A stretch of DNA of 64,000 nucleotides from Bursaphelenchus xylophilus (lineage: Eukaryota > Nematoda > Chromadorea > Rhabditida > Aphelenchoididae): contig CAJFCV020000001.1 of the NCBI GenBank assembly GCA_904066235.2, positions 6,758,001 to 6,822,000 on the forward strand, written 5' to 3'. The stretch's first letter is position 1, and every line of letters begins with the position of its first letter. The translations under genes were made by a program, and so were the position numbers. The notes under the pieces were generated by a model. It was not told where the DNA came from, made no database searches, and saw only the letters and a list, made by a program, of their open reading frames with translations. This document shows, piece after piece, positions 29,062-41,233 of the stretch.

Positions 29062-30478
29062 ATGTGGTTTCTTTTCCTCTTACCTTTTGCGGTTGCCTAT
29101 CACACGGTAAGTTTTTATCACTAGTATATTCAAATACCTGATATTCTCGGTTTTATGGCACTATTTAGACAAAATGCATAACTGGTTGTCAGTGTAATGA
29201 GGAGACGATACGATGCGCCAGCTTGAATAATCATAACGTTTCATTTTTCCGAAAGATCAGCACCATTAATTATCCGAATTTAAAATACCTGGAAGTAAAT
29301 GGGGCTGAATTCCTGGATCTTCCCGACGAAAATATCTTTGGAATCTACACCCACAAGAGACTCCGGATCGTCAACCTGACTGACTGCAGGGTCACTTCAA
29401 TCGGGGCCCAGTCGTTGTCTGGGATGCCAAATATCCGCGGATTATATCTTAGTAACAATCCTATCAGAGAAGTAGATCCAGATGCGTTGAGTCCCTTAAA
29501 AAACTCTCTCGAGACCATAGATTTGAGTAATATTTTTGATGCTGAGAGAGTGAATAACAAGAAGGTCCTCAAGGACATCTTCTCCATTCCTTTGCCTCAA
29601 CTTCAGAACATTTATTTGAGGGGAAATAATCTTAAAGAAGACATCGGCTTTCTATTCTGTCAGGTAATAACTCTTTGTGTTTGTCTGTTAATTTGCAGCG
29701 GTTCTGTTTCTGCAACACTTCGTATAGCGCATTTTTTTAGAAACCCTACAAAAAATTACATAAATATGTAATGTCATCTTATTTTTGTATAAAAAAAGTA
29801 TAAAATTTTGTGTGAAAATAGGCTATAGTATGTTGTGGTTATTATTCATTTCTTTTGGTTTTATGCGTATTGCGCAACAATTTCTTCCGCAGTAATCGTT
29901 GTCGGACAAGAAAAATTTTTAATGAGAAGTAACGATGGAAATCTGTAATAAGTTTGAATGCTTTTCAGTCGCCAAATCTCCTAAGCGTTGATCTCTCCGA
30001 AAACCGCCTGACTCGATTAGATATTCCTAAGAACTGTTCCAGACGTTTGGAGATCGTCAACTTGGCCCGCAATGATCTGACCTCTTTAATGGACCTACAT
30101 TTCTCACCTAGACAACTGGATTTGCATAATAATCCACTTGATTGCACTTCCATAAGGGATCATTTGGATAAATTACATGCCATTGAAAGATTGGTAAAGG
30201 CATCTTCTTTGTCATAACTTTATTATTTTTAGAACACCACCTTTTGTGCGACTCCAGCAGATTACAAGGGATGGTCGTTACAAAAGGTACTTCAAACAGA
30301 ACAGGAGAAATCTCGTTGGATGAGATTTCTGGTGTCGCTCTCTGCTTTGGCTCTAATCCTTATCATGATCGGCCTTCTAATCTACTTCCTTAGGAACAGC
30401 AGAAACATAAAGAGGAAAGATATTCAATACAATCTTGTGCAAATGCAGGAAAGTGCGAATGAGCCTGAGTTTCTGTGA
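29062..30478 (+). CDS. Leucine-rich-repeat single-pass membrane protein
   Basis: Four exons (29062-29106, 29169-29663, 29969-30193, 30233-30478) join in phase to 336 residues. Exon 1 encodes a hydrophobic signal peptide (MWFLFLLPFAVA). An LRRNT-like cysteine cluster follows (CITGCQCNEETIRC), then about five LRRs, visible as PNLKYLEVNG, LRIVNLTDC, PNIRGLYLSNNPIREV, LQNIYLRGNN, PNLLSVDLSENRLTRL and LEIVNLARNDLTSL, and an LRRCT-like end (NPLDC ... CATPADYKGW). A transmembrane helix spans about residues 287-308, followed by a basic RNSRNIKRK stop-transfer and a short ~28-residue tail without a known signalling domain. Cell-surface adhesion or receptor role inferred. No specific orthologue recognised. 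Confidence 0.87.
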
Positions 30479-30618
30479 CCACACTATCGTGTACTCAACG
30501 GACAAGGGCATATTTATTATCTCTGAAACCATTGCAATGTAAATCAAAGAATAAAAAATGAGAGCTGAGGGACCCGCTGTCATGATAACCAGCGTATATA
30601 CAAAGACCAAGGGATCAC

Positions 30619-31761
30619 CTATCTAGAGCCCAAATTTTCATCCCTTTGAAGAGAAAAGAGAGAAGCGTTGTTCAAAAGACTCAGCAAAACTGAGGTGTTC
30701 TGGAGCAGCTCTGATTTGACCATCTCCGGGACTTCCTCCTTCGCTTTCTGAACTCCATTCCCCCTTTCTTCTGTTGGATCACTCAGATTTTTAAGGGCTC
30801 TGTAGTAGGAGAGTTGTTCTTGAAGACTTTGTAATTGCTGTTTGAGAGTTTGGTTCTCCTGAAATGGAGCATGATTATTACAGACTCGTTGTCTCAACCG
30901 TTTTCGGACAGTTCGTAAGACATTTTTTCCAATGACGGTGTTGATCAATGTTGGTTATTAAATACCAAGTTGGATGACATTTGAAAAAGTTAATTAAAAT
31001 TTTAAAACACTTGAATTAAATTAAATCAATCAAACTTGGAAACAAAAATAATTATAAAATTTACAAAAACTCCGCTTTCCGACACCGAGGTAGCGGTAGA
31101 TAATTAAGGCTTACATGTTCGAGTTCGGCGGCTCTTTTGGCAGTCTGTTCCTCTTTCATCCGTCGCGCATCTCGGGATCTTTTGGCCGCGTCATTGTTTT
31201 TTCTTCTTTTTGCATAATAAGCTTGATCCTGAAAATCCTCACAGATAGAAAAAAATGTTGACAGTAAGATTGAATTACTAATGAAAATAATATTAAAGGA
31301 GGACCAATAATCTGCTAAGCGTTATTTGGTCAATTTTTTGGTATCTCACTTTCTTATCACTCGGGATCGGCTCTGGCGGTTTCCTCGACCTGGAACAGAA
31401 GAATCGACCGGGCGTATTCAGCTGGATTGGGCTGTGTTGAGTCGACGAAGCACTTGTTGATGAGGCACTTGATGCCACATCCAAAGGACTGATCGGATTC
31501 GGCTGTAGACGGAACTTCTTTGCCACCGTCCCTTCACCTTCTGAGGCCTCTTCCAAGCAGGCAAACTGTAAACAATGGAGGTAAGCGAATAGAAACTGCA
31601 CTGTGTTCAAATCACTCTTCTATACTTACCAACAGATCCAATGGAATTTTATTGTTGTTGGCTAAGGACGAGTGCGTCACAGTTGTCATATCAATCGTGG
31701 AAGACTGAAGACACGGCAATTTCATATTAGCCAGAGAGTCCAAGTTAACCACTGATTCCAT
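30619..31761 (-). CDS. PAR-type bZIP transcription factor (CES-2/HLF/TEF-like)
   Basis: Four exons (30619-30858, 31115-31228, 31350-31565, 31630-31761) give about 233 residues. The basic region is split over two exons: IPSDKK joins DQAYYAKRRKNNDAAKRSRD, matching the PAR/CES-2 signature (YW-RRKKNNEAAKRSRDARR). The leucine zipper follows with RAAELEHENQTLKQQLQSL and LSYYRAL. The N-terminal half is low complexity (Ser, Thr, Asn, Pro). The proline-and-acid-rich extension of vertebrate PAR factors is not obvious, so a CES-2/ATF-2-like nematode member is the best match. The ATG at 31761 is the first methionine of exon 1 in frame. Confidence 0.87.
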
Positions 31762-32327
31762 TAGACGATGTTGCGGAATGTTAGAAGAGGTCAGCAGAGG
31801 TTATGATGTCGAGGTCAAAGGGCGCAGTCTCGCGAGAGCGATGGCGTCGATCAGAGTGGCCATCTAAGACCAACCCGCCCTTCTATTTGGGTGCCGTGGC
31901 GATCTGTTGAATGGCGGCAGTAAAAGCGAGAGTGTGTAGGCCCGCGACCTGACTGACCCCTGCCGACCGGTCACTCATCTTGATCAGTTCGCGCTGAGGT
32001 CGACTGTTCGAGTAGACGAGAGAGGCAGGGGAACGAGGAGCCGCAGAAACCCTGCCCATTCTCGGCACTCTCGAGTCGCTCTTTTATTACATTGGGTAAT
32101 GATTTGGCCGGCCTCCTCCATCGCTCCACTCTCTAACACAGGCCCTGACCTCGGGATGAACAAAAGACCGCATTGCCATCATCCCCAACCTGTCGCTTTG
32201 CTAACAATGACTAAAAGGTCAGAGGCAACGGTTACGTTCAATATTTAAAAAATATTTCAGTTATCCTCAAAAAAAGTTTTATTTCTACAAATGTTATTTA
32301 CAAATTTACATTGTTTAAAATGTGGAA
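31762..32327. other. Intergenic region upstream of the bZIP gene
   Basis: 566 bp between the bZIP start and the stop of the next minus-strand gene. The part near 31800-32090 is GC-richer and the part near 32240-32300 is AT-rich. No gene or repeat seen. Confidence 0.55.
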
Positions 32328-34296
32328 TCACACTGTCACAGCAGCATTAAACAAATGACGGTTTCGAAGCAAGGCCCGATGAGTGCTACGAGTCAGAATC
32401 CAATCAGAAATTGAAGGGGCCTCTCGGAGCTTATTACGGTGATTTTCTCTTTTAAACAACAATGCCGAAGAAGGGGCTTTCTTCCGTTTACGATTTTCTT
32501 CAACATGAATCATCTCGCTGGATCTCCGAGTACTCAGCGAACACATCCTTTCGTTCGTTTTTTTCACTTTCGCTGAAACTTTTTGTAATCAGTAAACTGC
32601 CCTACTCAAATATGAAGCCCATCCAATCTTCTTGAATATGGCCTGTAATTCCGCATCCTTCTCCACAAAAGCCTTGGGATCGATCTTTCTTAGCCGTTGC
32701 CATCGCCTCAGGTTACAATTCTTTTTAATTTTGGGGCAGAAGCCAGTCCACCAACATCGCTCACATTGTAACAAAGTTGAATTTAATTTACATTGCCTAT
32801 GGGGGATGGAATCAAGAAAAGTAATGTACTGTAATCAGAATGTGAAAGTAATCAGAAGTGGATTAACAAACCGAATTAAACTCTTTTGGGTTGAGAGTCT
32901 TTCGGAAGGGTTCTGACGAACTTAGGTGAGATTTAATGCCCGAAGTCAGGTTGCATTTAGCCTCGGCATGAAAGACCCCGAACTCAAAAGAAGGCATATT
33001 CCGACGTCTCAGATTTATCCTTCGTTGTTGTTGTTTCTTCCTGTAAGTTGATTGATGAATGGGCAGATGCGAGTTCGTATTGTTGATCATCAGCTTCAAA
33101 ATTTCAAATTGCTAAAAAAAATTTTTTTTTGTCATCCAGTCGCTTACTGGCAACTTAAATGTGTCATATCCCATTCTTATGGCCTTCATCGAACTTTGTC
33201 TTGATTTAAGCGTGACTGGGCATTGCTCCGTCACATTTGTGGGCCTTCTTGTTGCTTTTCCAACCTTACAGGAACATGGAGCTGGAGCTGACTCTGTAGT
33301 TGGGAGGAAACGAGGATGAGGAGGCCACGAATGACAAGGATGGACACTCACCGGCGAACATGGACGGGGAGACTTCGACGGCTGCGAAGTCTCACCCATC
33401 ACACTGATTCGAGGCGGGGGTACAGGGCCTTGAACAGTGGTTTCCCTCCTCAATTCCTTCAGTTTCATATATCTCATCAACGCCGATTTCTGCGCAGATG
33501 TGCGAATGGCATCTCTCAGATTCATCTGACATTGTTCAATTGATTTAGCGTAATCGAAGGTTTCATCTTCCTGTCTTTCCTCCTCTTCCCAGTCATCCAA
33601 TCTCCACGAAAAAAGTTTCTTTTTCGCCGCAAACAATTCCATATCGAGCTAAAATGGAAAGTAAGTATTAACACGGCAAACAAGAGAGAGCCCGATAGCT
33701 TCGGACTTACGCCATTCATTTCCGGGTATGTCAGACACTGCTCCATATTCCAGGTGGATGTAATCACCAGCCCAATAATGGCTGTAACTAACACAGAAAA
33801 GGTTGTCGCGACCCTTACCCTCTGGCAATTCAATCCAGAATCATCACAATATGCTGAACAATAGATTGAAAAACTTAAAATATAACTTACTGAGTTTGTC
33901 AAGACTTTTTGCCACTAATCCTGGAGATGCATAATAACGGGAACACGAGTCCTCTAGTCCTTCTTCTTCCTCTACGATACTCATCTGCTCGTCTTCATCT
34001 TCTTCTTCCGATTCCTCGACTTCTCCCTGGCATCTTTTGTTTTCTCCTTCGTCGTCTGCTCCCAGATCTACCACGATTTCATCTTCAACATCATTCTCAC
34101 AGACTTCGACATCACTGTAAATCGATTTGACGTCATCATCGGTGGAGTAATCAATCTCCAAGTCTTCAGTCAATGAAAACGAATCCGTATCGTCAATCTA
34201 AATAGAGTGAAATAAAATTAGTCAACCCACCAAATCACAGTCATCGTTTACAAGACTCCAGGAACTGTCTGAATTTGAGGTGTCATCTCTTTGCAT
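32328..34296 (-). CDS. Unrecognised acidic N-terminal / basic C-terminal protein
   Basis: Not recognised. The ATG (34296) directly follows a TTGCAG acceptor. Exon 1 (MQRDDTSNSDSSWSLV...) joins IDDTDSFSLTEDLEIDYS and a strongly acidic run (ESEEEDEDEQMSIVEEEEG), then SRYYASPGLVAKSLDKL, a cysteine-containing segment (YCDDSGLNCQR) and a large exon 33149-33651 with DDWEEEERQEDETFDYAK, NLRDAIRTSAQKSALMRYMK and PCSPVSVHPC. Downstream exons are basic (STYRKKQQQRRINLRRRN) and hold a Cys/Trp cluster CWWTGFCPKIKKNCNLRRW before the stop at 32328. Several joins agree in phase; the 33660-33870 exon reads best unspliced. The composition suggests a nuclear protein, which is inference only. Confidence 0.6.
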
Positions 34297-34680
34297 CTGC
34301 AACGATTAACATTTTAAGTTCACAGTACTGCTTATAGAATCTTTGTAAAAAACAAAAATAACGATAAAGCAAATAAAAACCGCGTCCGGACAATCGGGGT
34401 GTTTGGGACTCTTCAGAGTAAGCTTGTAGAATACCAAATGATGTCACAAAGTGTAAATTGTACATAATTTCGAAGTGTAAATCATGCAATTTTTTAAGGG
34501 GCTTAAGTCCTGCTTTGCAGGGAGAACTAAAGGTCAGCACTACGCGTTTCTAAACATGATATGGTTTCCACAGAATCAATTTCATGATTTATCTCAAACT
34601 TACAAAATTTTACACTTAACAACCACTTTTTAGCATCAACCGGTATGCTTTCTCTGATGGGTTCCAGGGCAAACTACATA

Positions 34681-35376
34681 CAGGGTGCGGCAATTTTTCG
34701 GCCGGATTTGAATTGGCTATAACTTTTTTAGTTTTTATCCGAATGTTAAAATTCTTTTTTTCCCTGAATCCTCAGACAACCCCATTTTGTTTAATACCAA
34801 GTATGTTATATATAGAGGGACCTAGTTCATAGTTATTGGCATTTCGGTCGTTTTCTCTGCTTTTTCGGCGTGTGTGAAAATCGCCAGAAAAAATGACTTT
34901 TTTTACGAATTTTGTCGTAAAAAGTTTCATGCCTGTTCATGCCACGGAGAATACCGTTTCCACAAAAAATCAGCTATCTCCGCACAAAACTAGCGAAGAT
35001 ATAGCCAAAAAGTCTTTCTGTGTGGCCACTCATGTGCCCTCCTGACCGCAAAGAATCGTTGAATATCTTGGTCGTCCCTGAAAGGTGCGGGCTGAAACTT
35101 TCAGGAATTGATGTGTGGCCTATGTCCGGCCCATATGCAAAATTTAAGGAAAATCTGAGGGTCGCACTAGGGGTAATTCCATTGTCAGCTATGAAAATTA
35201 GAGCTTTTTCTTTGTCTCGAATTTTTACTGTAGTCTAATGAACGGGTATAACATATTTGGTATTAAACAAAATGGGGTTGTCTATGGATTCAGGGAAAAA
35301 AAGAATTTTGACATTTGCCCAAAAACTAAAAAAGTTATGGCAAATTAAAATCCGGCCGAAAAATTGCCGCACCCTG
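34681..35376. mobile_element. Palindromic MITE-like element with TA target-site duplication (family A)
   Basis: The ends are long inverted repeats: the first 29 bases, starting CAGGGTGCGGCAATTTTTCG, match perfectly, and similarity continues for about 140 bp per arm (around 85-90 percent by eye). The element is flanked by TA on both sides (34679-34680, 35377-35378), the signature of Tc1/mariner-superfamily insertion. It is 696 bp with no transposase, hence non-autonomous. The centre (34895-35012) resembles part of the element at 46862-47300. Confidence 0.88.
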
Positions 35377-36287
35377 TATTTTAAAACATTTTTATGCTTA
35401 ACATAAGTCAAGAGGATTTATAGTAAATACGAATTACACAAGGCAAATTATAAGCAAATTATTTATGTAATTTTCCTCCAATTACAATTCTTAATTTTTT
35501 GACCGTTTAAGGAAATAAACAAACTGTTGACGCTGAAAATGGTAGTGACAAGAAAGACAACTATAATATTCTTGACGGGTCCGCGGTTTAAAACGGTCCC
35601 CAAAGCCTCCAAAAAACGAGTTTGTTGGTTGTAAGGTTAAAACAGCTGATCGAGAGAGAAGAACGTCCTCGGACAGGTTACATAAGACAAAAAGCAGAGG
35701 CGGGAAAAGAGAAAGTGAAAAACCGCCTGGTCACGTGCACCCGTGGGCTCTCCCTCTCTTTCTGACGTTGTCTCTTATCAAAAAACCTTACTTCTAAAAG
35801 AGCAAAAAATACTGCTCGGAAACCAATTCAGAACGGTTTGGCCTTACACATATGCACTCCTAACGCACACATAACATTTTTTCTTCTATTTTGGATTCGC
35901 GTGCAGCGCTATCATATCATTTATTTGCAATACTCTTAAAAATTGAAGATGTTCTACAGCAAGCAAATCTTTTAATACCTTTTTAATTCTCTTCTTTTAC
36001 TTGCACACAACTACAAAAACCCGATTCAAAAATTTGGTCAAACCATAATAATAATGGAAAGTAGCCCAAAATTATATTTTGAAAAAAACTAGCATGCAAT
36101 GTTCCCGGGAGACGTCACGAGTGGAAACAAATAAATGCGCGCTGTTACTCCCTGGGACCTCCTGATGATGATCACAAAGAGACAAACGCACAAAAGCTTG
36201 ATGATCGTAACCTGTTCGTCCTCTTATTTCTTTAATTAACAAGTAACAATCCGAAACAACAATATAATAGCAACAATATAGTCCCAA
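35377..36287. other. Intergenic region downstream of DDX27
   Basis: No gene seen. It probably contains the DDX27 3' UTR next to 36287 (tail with repeated acaacaa on the plus strand, 36231-36281). The region 35640-35860 may be promoter-like sequence, but no clear element is recognised. Confidence 0.5.
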
Positions 36288-39200
36288 TTATTTTCTCGGG
36301 CCCCTCAAAGCTCCCTTCTCCTTGAGGCCTTTCTTGGCCTTGAAAAATTCTTTGTCTCCTGGTCTAAAAAGATTCGCTTTAGAAAACTCACAAATAAAGC
36401 ATAAATAATCACAAACTACTCACCCATATCTGACATTCTTTACTGATTTTCTGTCAACATTAGTCAACGCTCCCACAAATGATGACTTTCTCTTTTTGGT
36501 TACTCGGCCTCCTCCTTTCTTCGGAACATCATCTTCTACCGCTCTGAGTCTCTTTTGTCTTTTCTCTTTCTTAACTCGGCGAACCTGATAGGCAGCTGTG
36601 TTTTGGGCCAATCTTTCCTCTGGCTTAACACAGACTATGACGCTATGAATTATTACGACTTACCGTTTTCTGATCTTTCTCCTTCTCCTTCTGTTTTATT
36701 AATTGATGAGCCCTCTTCAATTTCCCTGAAGAAACAAGGTAACCAATGACTGAAAATAAACTTACTCTTATCGGTTGCCTTCTCTTTATTGGTTTGGAAC
36801 CAGACTCTACCTTCCCTCTCGTCAGGCTTGTTGTTCAACTTTCCCTCAACCTTATTCAAGACTTCCAAAGCCTGTCGATGAGCCTTTTCTCCCTTCTCCT
36901 CTTCCTGAACCTTTCTAACAGAATCCTCCAAAGTTTTGATTCTCTCGGAGTATGCGCCCACAACATCTAAAGCACTTTTATACTAATCCAAGCAGACCCA
37001 CCTGCGGTAATATTTCTAATCTTTAGCGAGTTTCCCTTATTCTGTTTATAAATCATCTTCATCAACTTTCGATCATCTTCGCCCACCAAAGAAATAGATC
37101 TTCCACTTTTACCGGCACGAGCCGTACGACCAACTCTGTGAACATATGGTTTGATCGATATTGGCATATGCATGTTGATAACCTATTAATAGACACAGTT
37201 TCTGGCAGCTAGCTTACAGTTAGCACTCCTTCAATGTCCAATCCCCGAGATGCCAGGTCAGTACAGACAAGAACATCCAACTGCTCAGCCTTGAATGCCG
37301 TCAAAGCATGAATACGCTGTGCTTGAGTTAAACCGCCGTGCAATTGCCCAATTTTGACGCCGAGAAGTCCGAGCAAAATATTTAATCTCTCGCAATCCTT
37401 CTTTGTCCTCACAAAAATAATTGTATGATCGAGGAAGGTTCGCGTGACAAGAGCTAAACAAAGTAAAAATGTAACCGCAACCTTTCGAACTAACCAGCAA
37501 CGATGGCTTCCCTGTCGCTTTCTCGCCCTTCTCTGACCCGGACAAACTCCTGCCGTAAATTGGCAGCCGTATCTGTGCTCTCATTAACAAAAAGCCTGAC
37601 CGGTTTCTCCAACGACATCCTCACCAAATCCTCAATCTAAAAAAATAATAATCAATCAGAGCAACATACTTCGTCTGTCATCGTGGCGGAGAAAAGCATA
37701 GTCTGCCTGGTTTTAGAACAAAGTCTGATGATTTCCTTCATCTGTTCTGCAAACTGCTCGTCCAACATTCGATCAGCTTCATCGAGAACAAGAACTTCGA
37801 CATCTATCAGGGAAAATGAAGGAGAATTGTGAAGATGATCAATCAAACGCCCAGGAGTTGCAACAACAATGTCCAGACCCAATCTCAGGGCAGCTTCTTG
37901 AGATTTCAAATCAAGACCACCTAAAAATGGATATTAATTAAGAACTACTTCTTTTCGCAAAAAAACTTCTCACTGTTCGCAAATGAGACTCTTTTTGTGT
38001 ATAACCCAATGTTTAGCAGTCAATTTGATGTAAAAGTTTCGGATATTACGCTTAAACATCTAGTAATGTATTTTGCTCTATTTTCCGAGTAATTCACGCG
38101 ATAAGCAGGCACTCAGGATAGAACCTAACGATAATGTACATGATATTGGTGATTATTAAAGCAAAAACATGTGGTTATACATCTGCTTTTCTAGTATATT
38201 AGAGGAGTGCGTGTTACTTTAAACACCAATTGGATTTCTTCCTGGGCACCTTTCGGCAACTTTTTCCCCTGCGGACAGTGAAAAGTTTTTATTTGCGGAG
38301 AGCGAAAAGTTTCTTTGCGGACAGTGAAAAGCGCATCCTATTAATTCTCATTAAATTACGCATACGCGAATATATGATTTACGCTTAAAACGCTCGATAT
38401 ATTAAGCCGATGCAACAAGAATTTCAATCCTCAGATCGCAATAGAAAAATGTTTACAGCATTTTTAAAGAGCGCTCTTGACAAGCCCTCCTATTACGGTT
38501 ATTGGATGATAAAATCTCATCAATAAAGCGGCATCAGAACGAGATCAGTCATGAAAACCCAAACGGGGATGGGTAGAGAAAACAGAAAGAATAACATCAC
38601 GAAGGAAAGTCTTCTCTTCACACGCAGAACGAGTAATGCGCGGCATTGGAGAAGAAGCAGGCTAAAGCAATCCGGTTCTCTTCCTTTGCAACCCCAGCAA
38701 CCCTCCCCAGTGTTCCTTCCCCACGTCGCTAAAACTGCTTGCAGAATCGCCATCGGTCCCCTTTGGTTTATACATCATCATTAGGGGTATAACTTCTATT
38801 CTTCTATACGTTCTTTAATCTCTATTTTTTGCAGAAGATTATGGTGGCCATGGACCGCAAACAGCAGGTAATGTCGGTTCTGTGCTTGATCTTCGGCTTA
38901 TGGAGTTTCGGCACAAATTGGACTACCACACTCTTGTCTTTTCTCCAATGGGATACTGTAGAAGTTCTAAGTATTATTGACCTTGCTTACATTCAAGCTT
39001 TTGGTAGTCTTTGCAATGCTGTAGGCGCTCTTGTTATCGGACAAATGACGGATAGTATCGGTCCCAAGATCATGTTCATTGTGTCCACGCTGTTAACATC
39101 TGCATATTACGTTTCACTGGGCTTCACCCGGACATGGTGGGCATTTTTTGGAATACAAGTAAGCTCCCATTGGTTAATCAATACTATAATTCGTTTAGCT

Positions 39201-41098
39201 CTTCCGCGTCGGATACCAACTCGATGCAACGGCAGAAATGTATCTAGCAACTGTGACAACCGAGAGAGAAAGGACGGGCGCTTTAATGGTTCTTACGATC
39301 CCTCAGGTATGCTAACGTAACTTATAATATTTTTCCAGGCCATCTCCATGTTCCTGGCACCAATGACAGCTTCTAAAGTTGCCGTGTGGACGTCGCTGCG
39401 CACTTCGCAAATTATCAATGGATGTGTGATGCCATTGTTATTGTTGCCAGTATTGATGTTCTTCCTTCCAACTACGCATTCTATTCCACGATTAGCTTCG
39501 GCGAGACTCCGTCCTCACGATTACTGGCCGATGATTCGAAGAAATGCGGCATTGAGAGAAGGTCTTATCCTGAGGGCTCTACTGGTTACAGCTTACGTTT
39601 GTTACGAATTAATTGCGCGTAATTTCTTGCTACGCGCATTTATGAAAGGCACAACTGACAGTGCCGAGGTTATCATCACCATGGGAGCTTCTCTTCTGAT
39701 CGTTCAATTCTTCATTCTTCCTTTCCTTCAGAAAAGATTCAGCCCCAAGACCCTGTTACAAATTGCTGTTGGCGGTCTATTGTTCAGTTATGCTAGCGTT
39801 ACTTTCACTACAAGTCTCTATCAATTCTTGGCCATTACAGCCATACAAACAGGAAGTTACGCAGTTGCATATGCCGAATCTTGTACCCAAATCACCTCGT
39901 AAGTTGAAAGCATAAATAAGCGTAAATATAATTTCAGCGCCGTAGAAACTGGAGATCTCGGAAAGGCAACTGGACTCGCTTCCATGGCGCAATGGATCGT
40001 CCATTTCATCGTTCCCATTTACACCTCCCACTTGGTCAACCACTGGCACTACACCTACGCATTCTACTCCAGTGCGATAATAATGATCGCTACACTCGGT
40101 TTTATTACAGCGTTCGCAAAGAACACAAATGCTAGATTAGGCACTGTCCTTCCAAGCATGATAGTTACATAAATTATTCAAATAAAGTTAACCCACCTGC
40201 ACAAAGACATATCTCAACGTTGGTGAACTTTGCCAACTTCCGAGACACTTGAAAGACCTGGATAGCCAACTCTCGGGTAGGTACCAGAACCAAAACACGG
40301 GTAGTGGAACGTTGTCCCTTCGACTTGTACAATAGCCTCTCTAGGATTGGTAGCATGAAAGCCGCAGTTTTTCCTGTACCAGTTGCCGAACAAGCACAAA
40401 TATCTTTTCCTGCAAGAGCAACGGGGATGCACGCGGACTGGATTGGGGTTGGTTGACTGTACCCCAACTCCATAACAGCCTAAAAATAAAATTTTACACC
40501 ACCAACCTTACCTTCAATACTTGTCTGCTCAATTTCATGTCATAGAAGCTAAGGGAATCTGACACGTTGGTCAAGCTTTCTGATTCTTCATCAAAGAAGT
40601 TCTTCTGACTAATGCCCTTCACTCGCTTCTCTCGGATTTTATCTAAAAAGTACGTTGATTAAAAACTGCTACCGTACCCGAGGTTTCAGTCATTTCTTGA
40701 ATTAGCCCTCCGTCTTCTTTAACAACAGTTTCCTCATCTTCAGCGGCCCCTCCTAAAACCACTTTATCAGCTATCTGAAGCCGCCTTCTCTCTTCATCTA
40801 TCTTGTCCTGCAAAGAGATGGCCACCGTTTTTTTCAGATAGGGCTTTATTCCGTCGTAATGATCCACATCCTCCTCCATGTTATCATCTACGAATACAAA
40901 ATCACTTTTGAATCCGCAGGTGAGTGCGCCTTTCTTCTGTTTCCTTCGAACTTTCACCGCCTATAAATAAAATGTATTACCGTACAACAAGAGATGGCAA
41001 CGGTCCATAACACATACGTCATCTCCATCGTCCTCTGAAGAAAGAACTTCCTCCATTTCTTGGTCGTCATCAATCGGGCTGGGGAATAACGTAGTCAT
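36288..41098 (-). CDS. DDX27: DEAD-box RNA helicase DDX27 / Drs1 (ribosome biogenesis)
   Basis: Nucleolar ATP-dependent helicase of large-subunit pre-rRNA processing. The ATG (41098) directly follows a TTGTAG acceptor. An acidic N-terminus is followed by the Q motif ([12 protein letters not shown]), motif [34 protein letters not shown], the DEAD motif [50 protein letters not shown] and [20 protein letters not shown]. The DDX27-specific stretches [12 protein letters not shown] and the KR-rich C-terminus (RYG / [17 protein letters not shown]) distinguish it from other DEAD proteins. About a dozen exons. One intron, 37921-40196 (2,276 bp), is far longer than the rest and contains an entire MFS gene on the other strand. 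Third gene of the proposed operon. Confidence 0.96.
37921..38840. other. DDX27 intron part upstream of the nested MFS gene
   Basis: Non-coding on both strands as far as can be seen. It must contain the promoter of the nested transporter gene. Three near-identical 15-mers occur at 38271-38285, 38295-38309 and 38317-38331 (gcggacagtgaaaag with a variant middle copy). No transposon ends recognised. Confidence 0.5.
38841..40172 (+). CDS. Major facilitator superfamily transporter (SLC22A18-like), nested in DDX27 intron
   Basis: Exon 1 starts [21 protein letters not shown] and ends at 39158; exon 2 (from about 39199) reads [20 protein letters not shown]; further exons carry [29 protein letters not shown] and [20 protein letters not shown]. 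Together they form about a dozen hydrophobic segments. The loop-2 signature [13 protein letters not shown] corresponds to the MFS GxxxDRxGRR motif. The GLA--QW pattern near the C-terminus is like SLC22A18 (organic cation transporter-like), but substrate cannot be read from sequence. Start at 38841 lies eight bases after a TTTGCAG acceptor. The stop at 40172 is 24 bp from the next DDX27 exon, and an AATAAA at 40181 falls before that exon, so the transporter 3' UTR should overlap DDX27 in antisense. Confidence 0.9.
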
Positions 41099-41196
41099 CT
41101 ACAAGAAGGTAAAAAGACAATAAAATTTACTATGAGACTCCAAAGATATAAAAACCGTGTTCACAGTTGACCGCCTTGAAGTAATCCATGTAAATA

Positions 41197-41230
41197 TTTT
41201 ATAACAAGTAACAACAAAACCAACAATTAA
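41197..41230 (-). promoter_or_regulatory. Shared intercistronic motif after UTP15
   Basis: Just past the UTP15 stop the coding strand reads TTAATTGTTGGTTTTGTTG then TTACTTGTTATAAAA. Nearly the same block follows the DDX10 stop. It lies between two genes of the proposed operon, where nematodes place 3'-end formation and SL2-type trans-splicing signals. The function here is inferred. Confidence 0.6.
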
Positions 41231-41233
41231 AAA

